From DATJQA01 sp038057515 (GTDB lineage Bacteria > Patescibacteriota > Minisyncoccia > UBA6257 > 2-01-FULL-56-20), in assembly GCA_038057515.1 (NCBI GenBank), contig JBBUDB010000027.1, positions 1 to 32,004 on the forward strand: a stretch of 32,004 bases of DNA. Reading direction: 5' to 3'. This document shows positions 15,317-23,570 of this stretch, one piece after another (position 1 is the first letter of the stretch; the number at the start of each line of letters is the position of its first letter). The position numbers and the translations under genes are program-made. The notes under the pieces were generated by a model. It saw only the letters and a list, made by a program, of their open reading frames with translations, was not told where the DNA came from and made no database searches.

Positions 15317-15722
15317 ACTCCTGGCGCACGCGGTCGGCGAGGCCGGACTAGTCCGCCACGCGCGCGTGGTGGCGCTCACTGGCCCCCTGGGGGCCGGGAA
15401 GACGACTTTCGTGCAGGGTTTCTCTCGCGGCCTAGGGGCGAGAACCAGCGTCAAGAGCCCAACCTTCATCATCGTGCGGCGCGCCACGCTCCGCCGCAGT
15501 CCCTTCCGTAATTTATTTCACATGGACGCCTATCGTCTCGACGGGCCGCGCGACTTGAAGCTCCTCGGCTTCGCCGATACTCTCACCGATCCAAAGAATG
15601 TTATTCTCATCGAGTGGGCCGACCGCATTCGCGCCGCACTCCCGAAGAATACGATCATCGTGCGTTTCGCGCACGGTCGAAAAGACACCGAACGACTTAT
15701 CTCTTTTGGCGCCAGTAATTAA
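15270..15722 (+). CDS. tsaE: tRNA t6A biosynthesis ATPase TsaE
   Basis: A 150-residue P-loop protein with the TsaE motif order: Walker A GPLGAGKT at 38-45 followed by TFVQGFSRGLG, SPTF at 63-66, the HMDAYRL motif at 84-90, then GFADTL and VILIEWADR. TsaE supports TsaB-TsaD in making threonylcarbamoyl-adenosine at position 37 of ANN-decoding tRNAs. No tsaB or tsaD is in the window. The ATG at 15270 lies inside the end of the lamin-tail gene; no alternative start gives the family N terminus. Confidence 0.92.
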   Translation: MRYRSSSSAATKKLGELLAHAVGEAGLVRHARVVALTGPLGAGKTTFVQGFSRGLGARTSVKSPTFIIVRRATLRRSPFRNLFHMDAYRLDGPRDLKLLGFADTLTDPKNVILIEWADRIRAALPKNTIIVRFAHGRKDTERLISFGASN

Positions 15723-15750
15723 TAAATATATTGTTTGGAATTTGGGATTT

Positions 15751-15780
15751 TCCGCCGAAGGCGGATCCGCCTCGGGCGGA
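15751..15780. repeat. Double GC-rich palindrome between tsaE and the exonuclease
   Basis: Two adjacent hairpins, TCCGCC-GAA-GGCGGA and TCCGCC-TCG-GGCGGA, which can also pair with each other. No T-tract follows, so it is not a typical terminator; it resembles a short extragenic palindromic repeat. Confidence 0.55.
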
Positions 15781-15841
15781 GGTGCCTGGTATCCTATCCT
15801 TGGTTTTCTGACCATCTAATATCCTGATTTTCTCATCCCAC

Positions 15842-16810
15842 ATGTCCGACCTCTACCTCATCGACGCGAACTCCATCATCCATCGGTGCTTCCACGCTCT
15901 GCCGCCCCTCACCACTCCCCTCGGCCGGCCGAGCCAGGCACTTTACGGCATCGCGAACATACTCTTGAAGATTATCGCCGCTGATAAGCCGCGATATGCG
16001 GCGGCGCTTTTTGACCGGCCCGAACCGACCTTCCGCAAGGCGATCTCGGCCGAGTATAAAGCGAATCGTCCCAAGGCGCCGGATGAGCTCGTCTCGCAGA
16101 TCATCGCCGCTCACGATATTTTTCCCGCCTTTGGCATCCCCGTTTTTGAACTTCCAGGTTACGAGGCCGACGACCTCATCGCGGAGTTCGCAAAACGATT
16201 CGGCGGAAATCCGTCAGCTGACGGATCGCCGACCGGCGAAGTGCGCGCGGTAATTCTGACCGGCGACCTAGACACGCTCCAGCTCGTTAAAGACGGGAAG
16301 ATCGTCGTGCGAGTTTTCCGAAAGGGTATTAGTGAAACCGATCTCTACGACGAAGCCGCGGTCATGGCCCGCTACGGCCTTCGGCCCGACCAGCTCGCCG
16401 ACTACAAATCATTCGTAGGCGATCAATCAGACAACGTGAAGGGCTTGCCCGGCATTGGGCCGAAGACCGCCGTCGCGCTCCTCTCAAAATACGGCACGAT
16501 AGACGGAATTTACGCCCATCTTAAAGACGAGCCATCAAATCTCGCCGAGCGCCTCGCCGCCGGCCGCACAGCCCTTAATGAGGCGCGGTCGCTTGTCGTC
16601 CTCTCGGGGGAGGTGCCGCTCCCGGAGGTACCGCTTCAAGACTTGGCCGTTACCTTTGACGAGGATCAAGTTCGTGATTATTGTGCGGCGATGGGCTTTC
16701 GCTCCTTAGCCGCCCGCATAGGCGCGCCGCCAAAGAGCGAAGCCGTGAAGACAAAAACCAAGCGCGAGCCGAAACAAAAACCAGCCGCCTCCCAGGGATC
16801 GATGTTTTAG
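15842..16810 (+). CDS. Stand-alone 5'-3' exonuclease (Pol I N-domain family)
   Basis: 322 residues matching the 5'-nuclease domain of DNA polymerase I and FEN-like enzymes. Metal-binding acidic residues are in LYLIDANSIIHR (Asp8), GYEADDLIAEF, and ILTGDLDTLQLV. KANRPKAPDEL is the conserved Arg/Lys arch region, and GDQSDNVKGLPGIGPKTA is the helix-3-turn-helix DNA-binding motif. It would remove RNA primers and 5' flaps. No polymerase domain is attached. After about residue 290 comes a Lys-rich tail. A short insert (NPSADGSPTG) between the EADD and TGDLD motifs is encoded by an 18-bp perfect palindrome. Confidence 0.9.
   Translation: MSDLYLIDANSIIHRCFHALPPLTTPLGRPSQALYGIANILLKIIAADKPRYAAALFDRPEPTFRKAISAEYKANRPKAPDELVSQIIAAHDIFPAFGIPVFELPGYEADDLIAEFAKRFGGNPSADGSPTGEVRAVILTGDLDTLQLVKDGKIVVRVFRKGISETDLYDEAAVMARYGLRPDQLADYKSFVGDQSDNVKGLPGIGPKTAVALLSKYGTIDGIYAHLKDEPSNLAERLAAGRTALNEARSLVVLSGEVPLPEVPLQDLAVTFDEDQVRDYCAAMGFRSLAARIGAPPKSEAVKTKTKREPKQKPAASQGSMF
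16209..16226. repeat. Perfect 18-bp palindrome inside the exonuclease gene
   Basis: ATCCGTCAGCTGACGGAT reads the same on both strands. It encodes part of a loop where homologues tolerate insertions. Confidence 0.6.
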
Positions 16811-16875
16811 CCGGGACCTCCTGGCGGTGGTATTATAAGGGCATCCACCCAGCACGCCGGGCGTGTTTCCCCCAT

Positions 16876-18258
16876 ATGAGTCCCCTAAACCGCGTGTTCC
16901 GCCGCTTCGCTTTTTTCGCCGCCCTCCCGGGCATGCGGGTCTTTTGGGTCCTCTTGCCGCTTCTCGTGGCGCTCGCGCTCATTACGGCGCTCGAGCTCGC
17001 GCCGGCCCTGGCCCTTGCCTCCGGCATCCTGCTTCTTGTCGTCGCCACCCTGGTCTTTATAAATAGTTACCGCTCGGCGCGCTCGGACTATGAAACAACA
17101 CTCGAACAGAACGAGCTCAAAGGTATCGTCCGGGGCATCGAAGATCCGCTCATCGCCTACGACCAGAACTTCCGCGTTTTCTTTTTCAATCCGGCGGCGG
17201 AAAAACTTTTCAATCTTTCGGCCAGCGAAGTGATCGGCGCCGAGGTTACCCCCAGGGTGGCCGAAAAATCCGGTTGGCGACTTCTCGCGCAGGTGGTCTT
17301 TCCGTCTCTCGCGCCGACCTTGGTCTATCGTTCGAAGGCGGGCCAGTATCCGCAGGTCGTCGATATCTCTTTCGAAGAACCGTTTATCGAGCTCCGCGTG
17401 ACGACTGTTTCGATAGTCGACGAGCGCGGCCGGGTGGGCGGCTTCGTGAAGATAATTCACAATCGAACGCAAGAGGTGTCGCTTTTGAAATCCAAGAACG
17501 AATTCATCACCGTGGCTTCTCATCAACTGCGCACGCCGATCACCGAGCTTAATTGGGCGTTCGACACCCTTCTTAAAACCGAAGGGCTCGATCCCAGTGC
17601 GCACGATCTCATCGCGAACGGCGCGGTCTCGGCGAGGAAGGTGCTCACCATTGTCGAAGACCTCTTGAATGTTGCCAAAATGGAAGAGGGTCATTTCGGC
17701 TACGCCTTCGCGGAGACCGACCTTATTGCTTATCTCGAAAACATTTTGGGCACGGCCATGCCGCAGGTCACGAATGCCGGGTTAAAACTTTATTTCGATC
17801 GACCAAAGGAGGCGGTGCCGAAGACGCTTATTGATCCCCAGAAGCTTTCGATGGTCATCTCGAATCTTCTCGATAATGCCGTACGATATAACGTGCAGAA
17901 CGGCCAGATCATCGTGCGCGCCCGGCGCGCCGACGACTCGCACTTCGTCGAGGTTTCGGTGCGCGACACCGGCATCGGTATCCCCGAAGAAGACATGAAA
18001 AAAATGTTCACGAAATTCTTTCGCGGTTCGAATGCGATCCGTTTTCAGACCGACGGCTCCGGCCTCGGTCTTTATATCGCCAAAAACATCATTCAGGCGC
18101 ACGGGGGCCGAATGTGGGTGGAGTCCGAGCCGAATCGCGGCAGCACCTTCTTCTTTACCTTGCCCACCGACCCCTCGCTTGTGCCCGGCCGCGACGCGAG
18201 CGAACCCCGCCTAGGTGGGGGGATAGAACATGAGGCCACCCCCGAAACGAGCGCCTAA
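16876..18258 (+). CDS. Membrane sensor histidine kinase with PAS domain
   Basis: 460 residues from the ATG at 16876; the frame is open upstream but only over the exonuclease gene. Two hydrophobic segments at about 21-43 and 44-63 are nearly contiguous, leaving almost no extracellular loop. A PAS domain spans about 80-200 (GIEDPLIAYDQNFRVFFFNP). The dimerisation/phosphoacceptor helix has VASHQLRTPITELNW with His216. The ATPase domain has N box SNLLDNAVRYN, G1 DTGIGIPEED and G2 GSGLGLYIAKNIIQAHGG. It should autophosphorylate on His216; no response regulator is encoded nearby, so the partner is unknown. A small hairpin, CACGC-CGG-GCGTG then TTT, precedes the start. Followed after 5 nt by mutM. 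Confidence 0.92.
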   Translation: MSPLNRVFRRFAFFAALPGMRVFWVLLPLLVALALITALELAPALALASGILLLVVATLVFINSYRSARSDYETTLEQNELKGIVRGIEDPLIAYDQNFRVFFFNPAAEKLFNLSASEVIGAEVTPRVAEKSGWRLLAQVVFPSLAPTLVYRSKAGQYPQVVDISFEEPFIELRVTTVSIVDERGRVGGFVKIIHNRTQEVSLLKSKNEFITVASHQLRTPITELNWAFDTLLKTEGLDPSAHDLIANGAVSARKVLTIVEDLLNVAKMEEGHFGYAFAETDLIAYLENILGTAMPQVTNAGLKLYFDRPKEAVPKTLIDPQKLSMVISNLLDNAVRYNVQNGQIIVRARRADDSHFVEVSVRDTGIGIPEEDMKKMFTKFFRGSNAIRFQTDGSGLGLYIAKNIIQAHGGRMWVESEPNRGSTFFFTLPTDPSLVPGRDASEPRLGGGIEHEATPETSA

Positions 18259-18263
18259 CTAAC

Positions 18264-19151
18264 GTGCCAGAATTGCCCGAGGTCGAAACGGTTGTTCGTC
18301 ACCTCCGCCACGCCGTCTCCGGCGCGCGAATTATTGGCGCCTGGTGCGACACGCCGAATATTCTCCGGGGCACGAGTATCGCGGCCTTTACGAGAGCCAT
18401 CAGGGGTGCGCGGATCGAGAGCGTCGAGCGGCGGGGAAAGAACATCCTCATTGGCCTTTCGGGCGACCGCCTCCTCCTCGTTCATCAGAAGATGACCGGC
18501 CACTTCCTTATCGGTAAATGGCGCATTGGCATGAGTTCCGCCGGTCGATCCCGCGCAAAAACGGTCGTGAAGGACGGCCCTTTGACTGAATCCGTTAATC
18601 AATTCATTCACCTTATTTTTCGCCTTGAGGACGGCCGGATGCTTGGGTTGTCTGACCTGCGAAAATTCGCTAAAGTTCTCCTCGGGAGAAGGGAAGAGAT
18701 CCTTGCCCTTCCCGAACTTCGAAAACTTGGACCAGACCCCTTCGATCGGCGGCTGACCCCCGGGGTCCTAGCCGCACGCGCCGGGAAGGGGAAGCGGAAG
18801 ATAAAGCAGGTGCTCCTCGACCAGAATGTCATCGCCGGTATCGGCAATATTTACGGTGACGACATTCTTTGGCGGGCCCGCATTAGTCCCTTTCGCCCCG
18901 CCAATCGGGTGAGCGCCAAGGGGTACGCCGAGATCCTAAAACAGACGCGCAATATTCTTCGGCGGTCGATCCGCCTTCGTGGCGCTTCGGTTTCCGATTT
19001 CCGCGATCCCTCGGGCGAGTCAGGCGGATACGGGCCGGTGCGGCTTGCCTATCAGCGTCATGGCACTCCTTGCCCGCGCTGCGGCCATATGTTCGAGAGA
19101 AAGACGATCGGGAGTCGCTCGGCCCACTTTTGTCCGAAATGCCAAAAATGA
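18264..19151 (+). CDS. mutM: Formamidopyrimidine-DNA glycosylase (Fpg/MutM)
   Basis: 295 residues with every Fpg hallmark. The N terminus is (M)PELPEVETVVRHL, so Pro2 and Glu3 form the catalytic pair after Met removal. KMTGHFLIGKW carries the Lys of the beta-turn, and QVLLDQNVIAGIGNIYGDD is the helix-two-turn-helix. A C-terminal zinc finger has C270/C273 and C290/C293. It excises 8-oxoguanine and opened purines. The start codon is GTG (18264). About 25 residues (GMSSAGRSRA to LTESV) are inserted before NQFIHLIF, a loop that varies in the family. Part of the run kinase-mutM-pyrG-holA. Confidence 0.96.
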   Translation: MPELPEVETVVRHLRHAVSGARIIGAWCDTPNILRGTSIAAFTRAIRGARIESVERRGKNILIGLSGDRLLLVHQKMTGHFLIGKWRIGMSSAGRSRAKTVVKDGPLTESVNQFIHLIFRLEDGRMLGLSDLRKFAKVLLGRREEILALPELRKLGPDPFDRRLTPGVLAARAGKGKRKIKQVLLDQNVIAGIGNIYGDDILWRARISPFRPANRVSAKGYAEILKQTRNILRRSIRLRGASVSDFRDPSGESGGYGPVRLAYQRHGTPCPRCGHMFERKTIGSRSAHFCPKCQK

Positions 19152-19247
19152 AGCCACAAAAATAAATCGGTTTTTAAAGCGGAATCCTCCGAAGCCCAAT
19201 CGGCGCGCTCTGAAAAAAATAATAACGGCGGGCGAAGGAAAATGAAA

Positions 19248-20930
19248 ATGAAAAAGAAATCGACCAGAAAAAAGGCGAACCCCAAATATATTTTTGTCGT
19301 CGGCGGCGTCATGAGCGGCGTCGGCAAAGGTATCGCCTCGGCCTCGATTGGCAAGATCCTTCAGGCGCGCGGTTTCGCCGTCACCTCCATCAAGATCGAT
19401 CCTTACGTGAATGTTGACGCTGGCACTATGAACCCCACCGAACACGGTGAGGTTTTTGTTTTGGAGGACGGCATGGAGTGCGATCAGGACATGGGGAATT
19501 ACGAGCGTTTCCTCGACACGAATCTCACCCGCGCGAACTACATGACGACCGGGAGCATTTATCAAACCGTGATCGCCCGAGAACGGAACCTCGGGTACGG
19601 CGGAAAGTATGTTTCCGTTGTGCCGTACATCCCCCTTGAGGTCATTGATCGCATCAATGCCGCTGCCAAGAAGAATGAGGCGGAGATCGTTATCATCGAG
19701 ATCGGCGGGACGGTTGGCGAATATGAGAACATTTTATTTTTGGAAGCCGTGCGCATGCTTCAGCAAAAGCATCGTGGTGACGTCGCGCTTGTGCTCGTAA
19801 GTCTTGTGCCGGCGATCGGCGCGGGCGGCACGGAGCTCAAGACAAAGCCAACCCAACACGCCGTGCGCAGCTTGAACGCCGCCGGACTTCACCCGGATAT
19901 CATTCTCGGCCGGGCGCGCGTGCCGCTCGACGAGGCGCGCAAGAAAAAGCTGGAGTTCATGTGCAATCTCGACGAGGGAGATGTTATCTCGGCGCCGGAC
20001 GTGGGGAATATTTACGAGGTGCCGGTCAATTTTGAAAAGGAGGACCTAAGCGGCAGAATATTGAAAAAACTTGGCCTAGAGCCGCGACAAAAAGATCTGC
20101 GGGAGTGGAAGGGCTTCGTCTCGCGCATCAGCGGCGCCAAGGGCGAGGTTCGGGTTGCTATCGTGGGGAAATATTTCGGCACCGGGGATTTTGTGCTCAC
20201 CGATTCCTATATTTCGGTCATTGAATCGATCAAGCACGCCGCCGCCGCGGTCGGCCGAAAGCCGGTCATTGATTGGCTCGACGCCGAAGAATACGAGAAA
20301 AACCCCCGTAAACTCCAGGGCCTTTCCCAATATCACGGCATTATCATCCCGGGCGGCTTTGGCTCGCGTGGCGTTGAGGGAAAGATAAAAGCCATCCAGT
20401 ATCTTCGGGAGCACAAGATCCCGTATCTTGGTCTCTGTTACGGCATGCAGCTTGCCGTGGTCGAGTTCGCGCGCCACGTACTTGGGATGAGGGGCGCGAA
20501 TACCACCGAAATAGACCAGAAGACAAAATATCCGGTGATCGATATCTTGCCCGAGCAGAAGAACAACCTCCGCGAGAAAAACTACGGCGCCACCATGCGC
20601 CTTGGGGCTTACCCCGCGAAGCTCAAGGCTGGCACTATTGCCCGGCGTTCGTATGGAGCGGAAAAGATAATTGAGCGACACCGCCATCGTTATGAGGTAA
20701 ATCCGGAGCACATCTCGGCTCTCGAAAAAGGCGGCCTGGTTTTCTCCGGCGTTTCCCCGGACAGGCGTCTTATGGAGATCGTGGAGTTGCCGGAAAAAAA
20801 CCATCCCTTTTTCCTCGGCACCCAATTTCATCCCGAGTTCACCTCCCGGCCGCTTCGCCCCCAGCCGCTCTTTTTGGCCTTCATGAAAGCCGCCGCGCTC
20901 CAGCGGCCGACGCCTCCGATAAAGAAATGA
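19248..20930 (+). CDS. pyrG: CTP synthase
   Basis: 560 residues. The synthase domain (about 1-270) has KYIFVVGGVMSGVGKGI with the P-loop, KIDPYVNVDAGTMNP and EIGGTVGEYE. The GATase I domain has PGGFGSRGVEGK, the nucleophile region YLGLCYGMQ and the His-Glu of QFHPEFTSRP. It makes CTP from UTP with glutamine as nitrogen donor. The usual ETDLDLGHYERF is ECDQDMGNYERF here. I chose the ATG at 19248 because GAAGGA (19234-19239) is 8 nt upstream; the ATG at 19242 is only 2 nt from it. The stop overlaps the holA start (ATGA). Confidence 0.96.
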   Translation: MKKKSTRKKANPKYIFVVGGVMSGVGKGIASASIGKILQARGFAVTSIKIDPYVNVDAGTMNPTEHGEVFVLEDGMECDQDMGNYERFLDTNLTRANYMTTGSIYQTVIARERNLGYGGKYVSVVPYIPLEVIDRINAAAKKNEAEIVIIEIGGTVGEYENILFLEAVRMLQQKHRGDVALVLVSLVPAIGAGGTELKTKPTQHAVRSLNAAGLHPDIILGRARVPLDEARKKKLEFMCNLDEGDVISAPDVGNIYEVPVNFEKEDLSGRILKKLGLEPRQKDLREWKGFVSRISGAKGEVRVAIVGKYFGTGDFVLTDSYISVIESIKHAAAAVGRKPVIDWLDAEEYEKNPRKLQGLSQYHGIIIPGGFGSRGVEGKIKAIQYLREHKIPYLGLCYGMQLAVVEFARHVLGMRGANTTEIDQKTKYPVIDILPEQKNNLREKNYGATMRLGAYPAKLKAGTIARRSYGAEKIIERHRHRYEVNPEHISALEKGGLVFSGVSPDRRLMEIVELPEKNHPFFLGTQFHPEFTSRPLRPQPLFLAFMKAAALQRPTPPIKK

Positions 20931-21727
20931 TAATTTTGCTCTCCGGCGCCGACGACTATCGTCGCCTGAAGCGCAAGCAAGCGATCGTGGCCGAGTTCGT
21001 GAGGCGCCACTCGGCTCTCGCCATTGCCGAGTTTGATGCCGCGCCCGACGAAGGCCAAATGGCCTTTCAAGAATTTCTCGGCACGCCGTCGCTTTTTGCG
21101 CCAGTGCGGCTTGCCGTATTCCGCGACACCTACGAAGAAGAACGGGCCGCTTATATCGGGGACCTCAAGGCCGCCGCGGTGCGTCCCGATATCACCATAC
21201 TTATCTCCGAGCGCAATCGCCCGACCAAGAAATTTGCCTTTCTCGCCTCAACCAAGGGCGAGGGCAAGACAAAAAATATCGACGAGCGTTTTGAGCCGAT
21301 AACTGGCGCCGCCTGGAAGACGTATGCGCGTGCCGAGTGCGCGGCTCGGAGCGTGGCGCTCACCCTCGACGCCTTCACGCTTCTTGCCTCGGCGACCGAA
21401 GGCGACGGCTGGCGCCTCGCGACCGAGCTTGAAAAATTAAAAGGCGTTGCGAAGCAGCCAGTCAGCCGCGCGGCGCTTGGCGCTCTCGGCATAGATGAAC
21501 CCCCGGTTTTCTGGGACCTCGTTAATGCTCTGCGCGGCGGCGCGCTCGCGCCACGTCTCGCGGCTCTCGCCGAGCTCTTCGGCGCCAAGGAGCCAGCCGG
21601 AAAGATATTTAATATGCTGGCCTATCAGTGGCCCGGCGGCATCGCCTCCGCCGCCGCGCTTGATACGGCTGTCAAAAGGGGCAAGCTGGACTACGAAGAA
21701 GCGCTTCTTTCTTTGGCCCTCGGGTAA
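20927..21727 (+). CDS. holA: DNA polymerase III delta subunit
   Basis: 266 residues, somewhat short for HolA (usually ~330). The N terminus MIILLSGADDYRRLKRKQAIV matches the delta start (LxGxDxYR...). Further features are LFAPVRLAVFRD, DITILISE, a sensor-like region, FWDLVNALRGG and the C-terminal KIFNMLAYQW...DYEEALLSLAL that closes family members. Delta opens the DnaN ring during clamp loading. The Walker A motif is degenerate, as expected for delta. It is coupled to pyrG by a 4-nt ATGA overlap. Sequence divergence leaves some doubt. Confidence 0.8.
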   Translation: MIILLSGADDYRRLKRKQAIVAEFVRRHSALAIAEFDAAPDEGQMAFQEFLGTPSLFAPVRLAVFRDTYEEERAAYIGDLKAAAVRPDITILISERNRPTKKFAFLASTKGEGKTKNIDERFEPITGAAWKTYARAECAARSVALTLDAFTLLASATEGDGWRLATELEKLKGVAKQPVSRAALGALGIDEPPVFWDLVNALRGGALAPRLAALAELFGAKEPAGKIFNMLAYQWPGGIASAAALDTAVKRGKLDYEEALLSLALG

Positions 21728-21743
21728 TTTTCCGCCCCGGGCG

Positions 21744-21749
21744 TATAAT
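21744..21749 (+). promoter_or_regulatory. -10 box of paralogue 2, leaderless spacing
   Basis: Perfect TATAAT, then exactly 6 nt (GGCCCC), then the ATG at 21756. The predicted start coincides with the ATG. No Shine-Dalgarno is possible in this leader. No good -35 is seen. Confidence 0.6.
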
Positions 21750-21755
21750 GGCCCC

Positions 21756-23528
21756 ATGGGTCCGGAAACGAAACAGTGTCAAAGCTGCAAGTCCGATTTT
21801 ATCATCGAACCGGAGGATTTTGCGTTCTACGAAAAGATAAATGTCCCGCCGCCCTCGTGGTGCCCGGAGTGCCGGATGATTCGCAGGCAAATCTTCAGGA
21901 ATGAGCGTGTGCTCTACAGACGAAATTGTGCATTATGCGGCAAGGGGACGATCACGATGTATGCACCGGAAAAACCCTTTACGGTGTATTGCAATGAATG
22001 CTACCAATCGGATAAGTGGGATGCGCTCTCTTATGGCAAAGACTACGACTTTTCGAAGCCCTTTTTCGAGCAATTCAAGGAGTTGATGCTCAAAACGCCG
22101 AGGCGGTCGTTGTACATAGATTTTGCCACCAATAGTGATTACAGCAACTGGGCCGTATACCTCAACAACAGCTACCTCGTATTCGGCGGGCACCATTACG
22201 AGAACTGTAGCTACTGCGCGAACGATTTTTACTTGAACGACTGCGTGGACGTTGATTTTTCCCAACGGAGCGAAAGCTGTTTCCATTCTATTCATGTGCG
22301 GCGATGCGCCCGGGTCCACTTCAGTTTGTATTCGGAGGATTGCATGGATTCGTGGTTCCTGTTCGGCTGCAAGAATTGCGTTCACTGTGTCGGTTGCACG
22401 AACCTACGGAATAAGTCGTACTGCATCTATAACGAACAGTATTCGAAGGAAGAATACGAGCAAAAATTGAAAGAGCTTCGTCTTACTACATACTCGGGAA
22501 TCCAAAATGTCTCCGCTGAGTTTTCGAAACACTCACTCGATTTTCCGCGCAAGCACGCCTGGGTTCGGAACGTGGTGAATTCAACCGGCGACAATCTTGA
22601 TCAGACCAAGAATTGCACATATCTGTTCCACGCGACCGAAGATGAGGATTGCCGGTACTCTTTTTTCGTGCCGACTGGCGCAAAAGACTCGTACGATATT
22701 GACCACGTAGGATTAGGCGTTGAAATGGCGTACGAGCTTCATAGTGCTTTTGGCAACAGTCGGGTTGTCGGCGGAAATAGGGTGTACTGGTCCCACGATG
22801 TTTATTACTCGGACGATTGCTACAATTCTGCAAATCTGTTCGGTTGTATCGGTGTTCGAAAGAAAGAATACTGCATCTTGAACAAAAAATATCCCAAGGA
22901 ACAATACGAAGTCTTGGTAAGCAAAATCATCGACCACATGAACGCGGATCCGTTCGTCGACAAGCAGGAGAGACGGTACGCGTTCGGGGAGTTCTTTCCG
23001 CCTGCGCTGTCGCCGTTCGTATACAACGAGACCGTTGCGCAAGAGTACTTCCCGCTTTCTGAGGACGACGCGCGACGCGCTGGTTTTGGCTGGCGTACGC
23101 CGGATGCGAAAGCATATGTGATCAGCCGAAAGGCCGGCGACCTGCCGGATGCGATCAGCGATGTTCCGGATAATATCATCCGGGAGACCATTGGTTGCGC
23201 GCATGAGGGAAAGTGTAATGAACAGTGTACTACTGCGTTCAAGATCATTCCCGACGAACTAAGGTTCTACAAGAAATCGGGATTACCGCTTCCACGGTTG
23301 TGTTCGAACTGCCGGCACGCCGAGCGGATCAAGCTCGCAAACCCGACGCATCTTTCGCACGGCAAGTGTCGTTGCGCAGGCGCACAGTCGCTCAATGGAG
23401 CTTTCAAGAATACCGCGCAGCACTTCCACGGGCTTGATCAATGTCCGAACGAGTTCGAAACGCCATTCAATTCCAAGAGGCCGGAGATCGTGTATTGCGA
23501 AAGTTGTTACAACGCGGAGGTGGCCTAG
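21756..23528 (+). CDS. Cys-rich zinc-ribbon protein, paralogue 2
   Basis: 590 residues, same architecture as paralogue 1. Ribbons at C8/C11 with C36/C39 and C58/C61 with C79/C82. The centre is again Cys/Asn/Tyr/Ser-rich with the duplicated module: NLRNKSYCIYNEQYSKEEYE and GVRKKEYCILNKKYPKEQYE. Between them is the family KDSYD motif. Then GEFFPPALSPFVYNETVAQ, DLPDAISDV, a second ribbon copy (CTTAFKIIPDELRFYKKSG, LCSNCR) and the terminal CESCYNAEVA. The frame is open upstream into holA, but the ATG at 21756 gives the family N terminus and follows a perfect -10. Function unknown; no signal peptide or membrane segment, so probably cytoplasmic. Confidence 0.87.
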   Translation: MGPETKQCQSCKSDFIIEPEDFAFYEKINVPPPSWCPECRMIRRQIFRNERVLYRRNCALCGKGTITMYAPEKPFTVYCNECYQSDKWDALSYGKDYDFSKPFFEQFKELMLKTPRRSLYIDFATNSDYSNWAVYLNNSYLVFGGHHYENCSYCANDFYLNDCVDVDFSQRSESCFHSIHVRRCARVHFSLYSEDCMDSWFLFGCKNCVHCVGCTNLRNKSYCIYNEQYSKEEYEQKLKELRLTTYSGIQNVSAEFSKHSLDFPRKHAWVRNVVNSTGDNLDQTKNCTYLFHATEDEDCRYSFFVPTGAKDSYDIDHVGLGVEMAYELHSAFGNSRVVGGNRVYWSHDVYYSDDCYNSANLFGCIGVRKKEYCILNKKYPKEQYEVLVSKIIDHMNADPFVDKQERRYAFGEFFPPALSPFVYNETVAQEYFPLSEDDARRAGFGWRTPDAKAYVISRKAGDLPDAISDVPDNIIRETIGCAHEGKCNEQCTTAFKIIPDELRFYKKSGLPLPRLCSNCRHAERIKLANPTHLSHGKCRCAGAQSLNGAFKNTAQHFHGLDQCPNEFETPFNSKRPEIVYCESCYNAEVA

Positions 23529-23543
23529 GTAGTCGCCTAGTGA

Positions 23544-23561
23544 TTAGAGAATAGGGACTAG
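23544..23561 (+). repeat. Spacer repeat, copy 3 of 3
   Basis: TTAGAGAATAGGGACTAG in the 42-nt spacer between paralogues 2 and 3, preceded by CTAGTGATTAG which overlaps its first bases. Confidence 0.6.
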
Positions 23562-23570
23562 CTATAAAAC

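Noticed and set aside
20076..20831. 251-codon ORF on the - strand
   Set aside because: Antisense to the pyrG glutaminase region; a GC-rich codon shadow.
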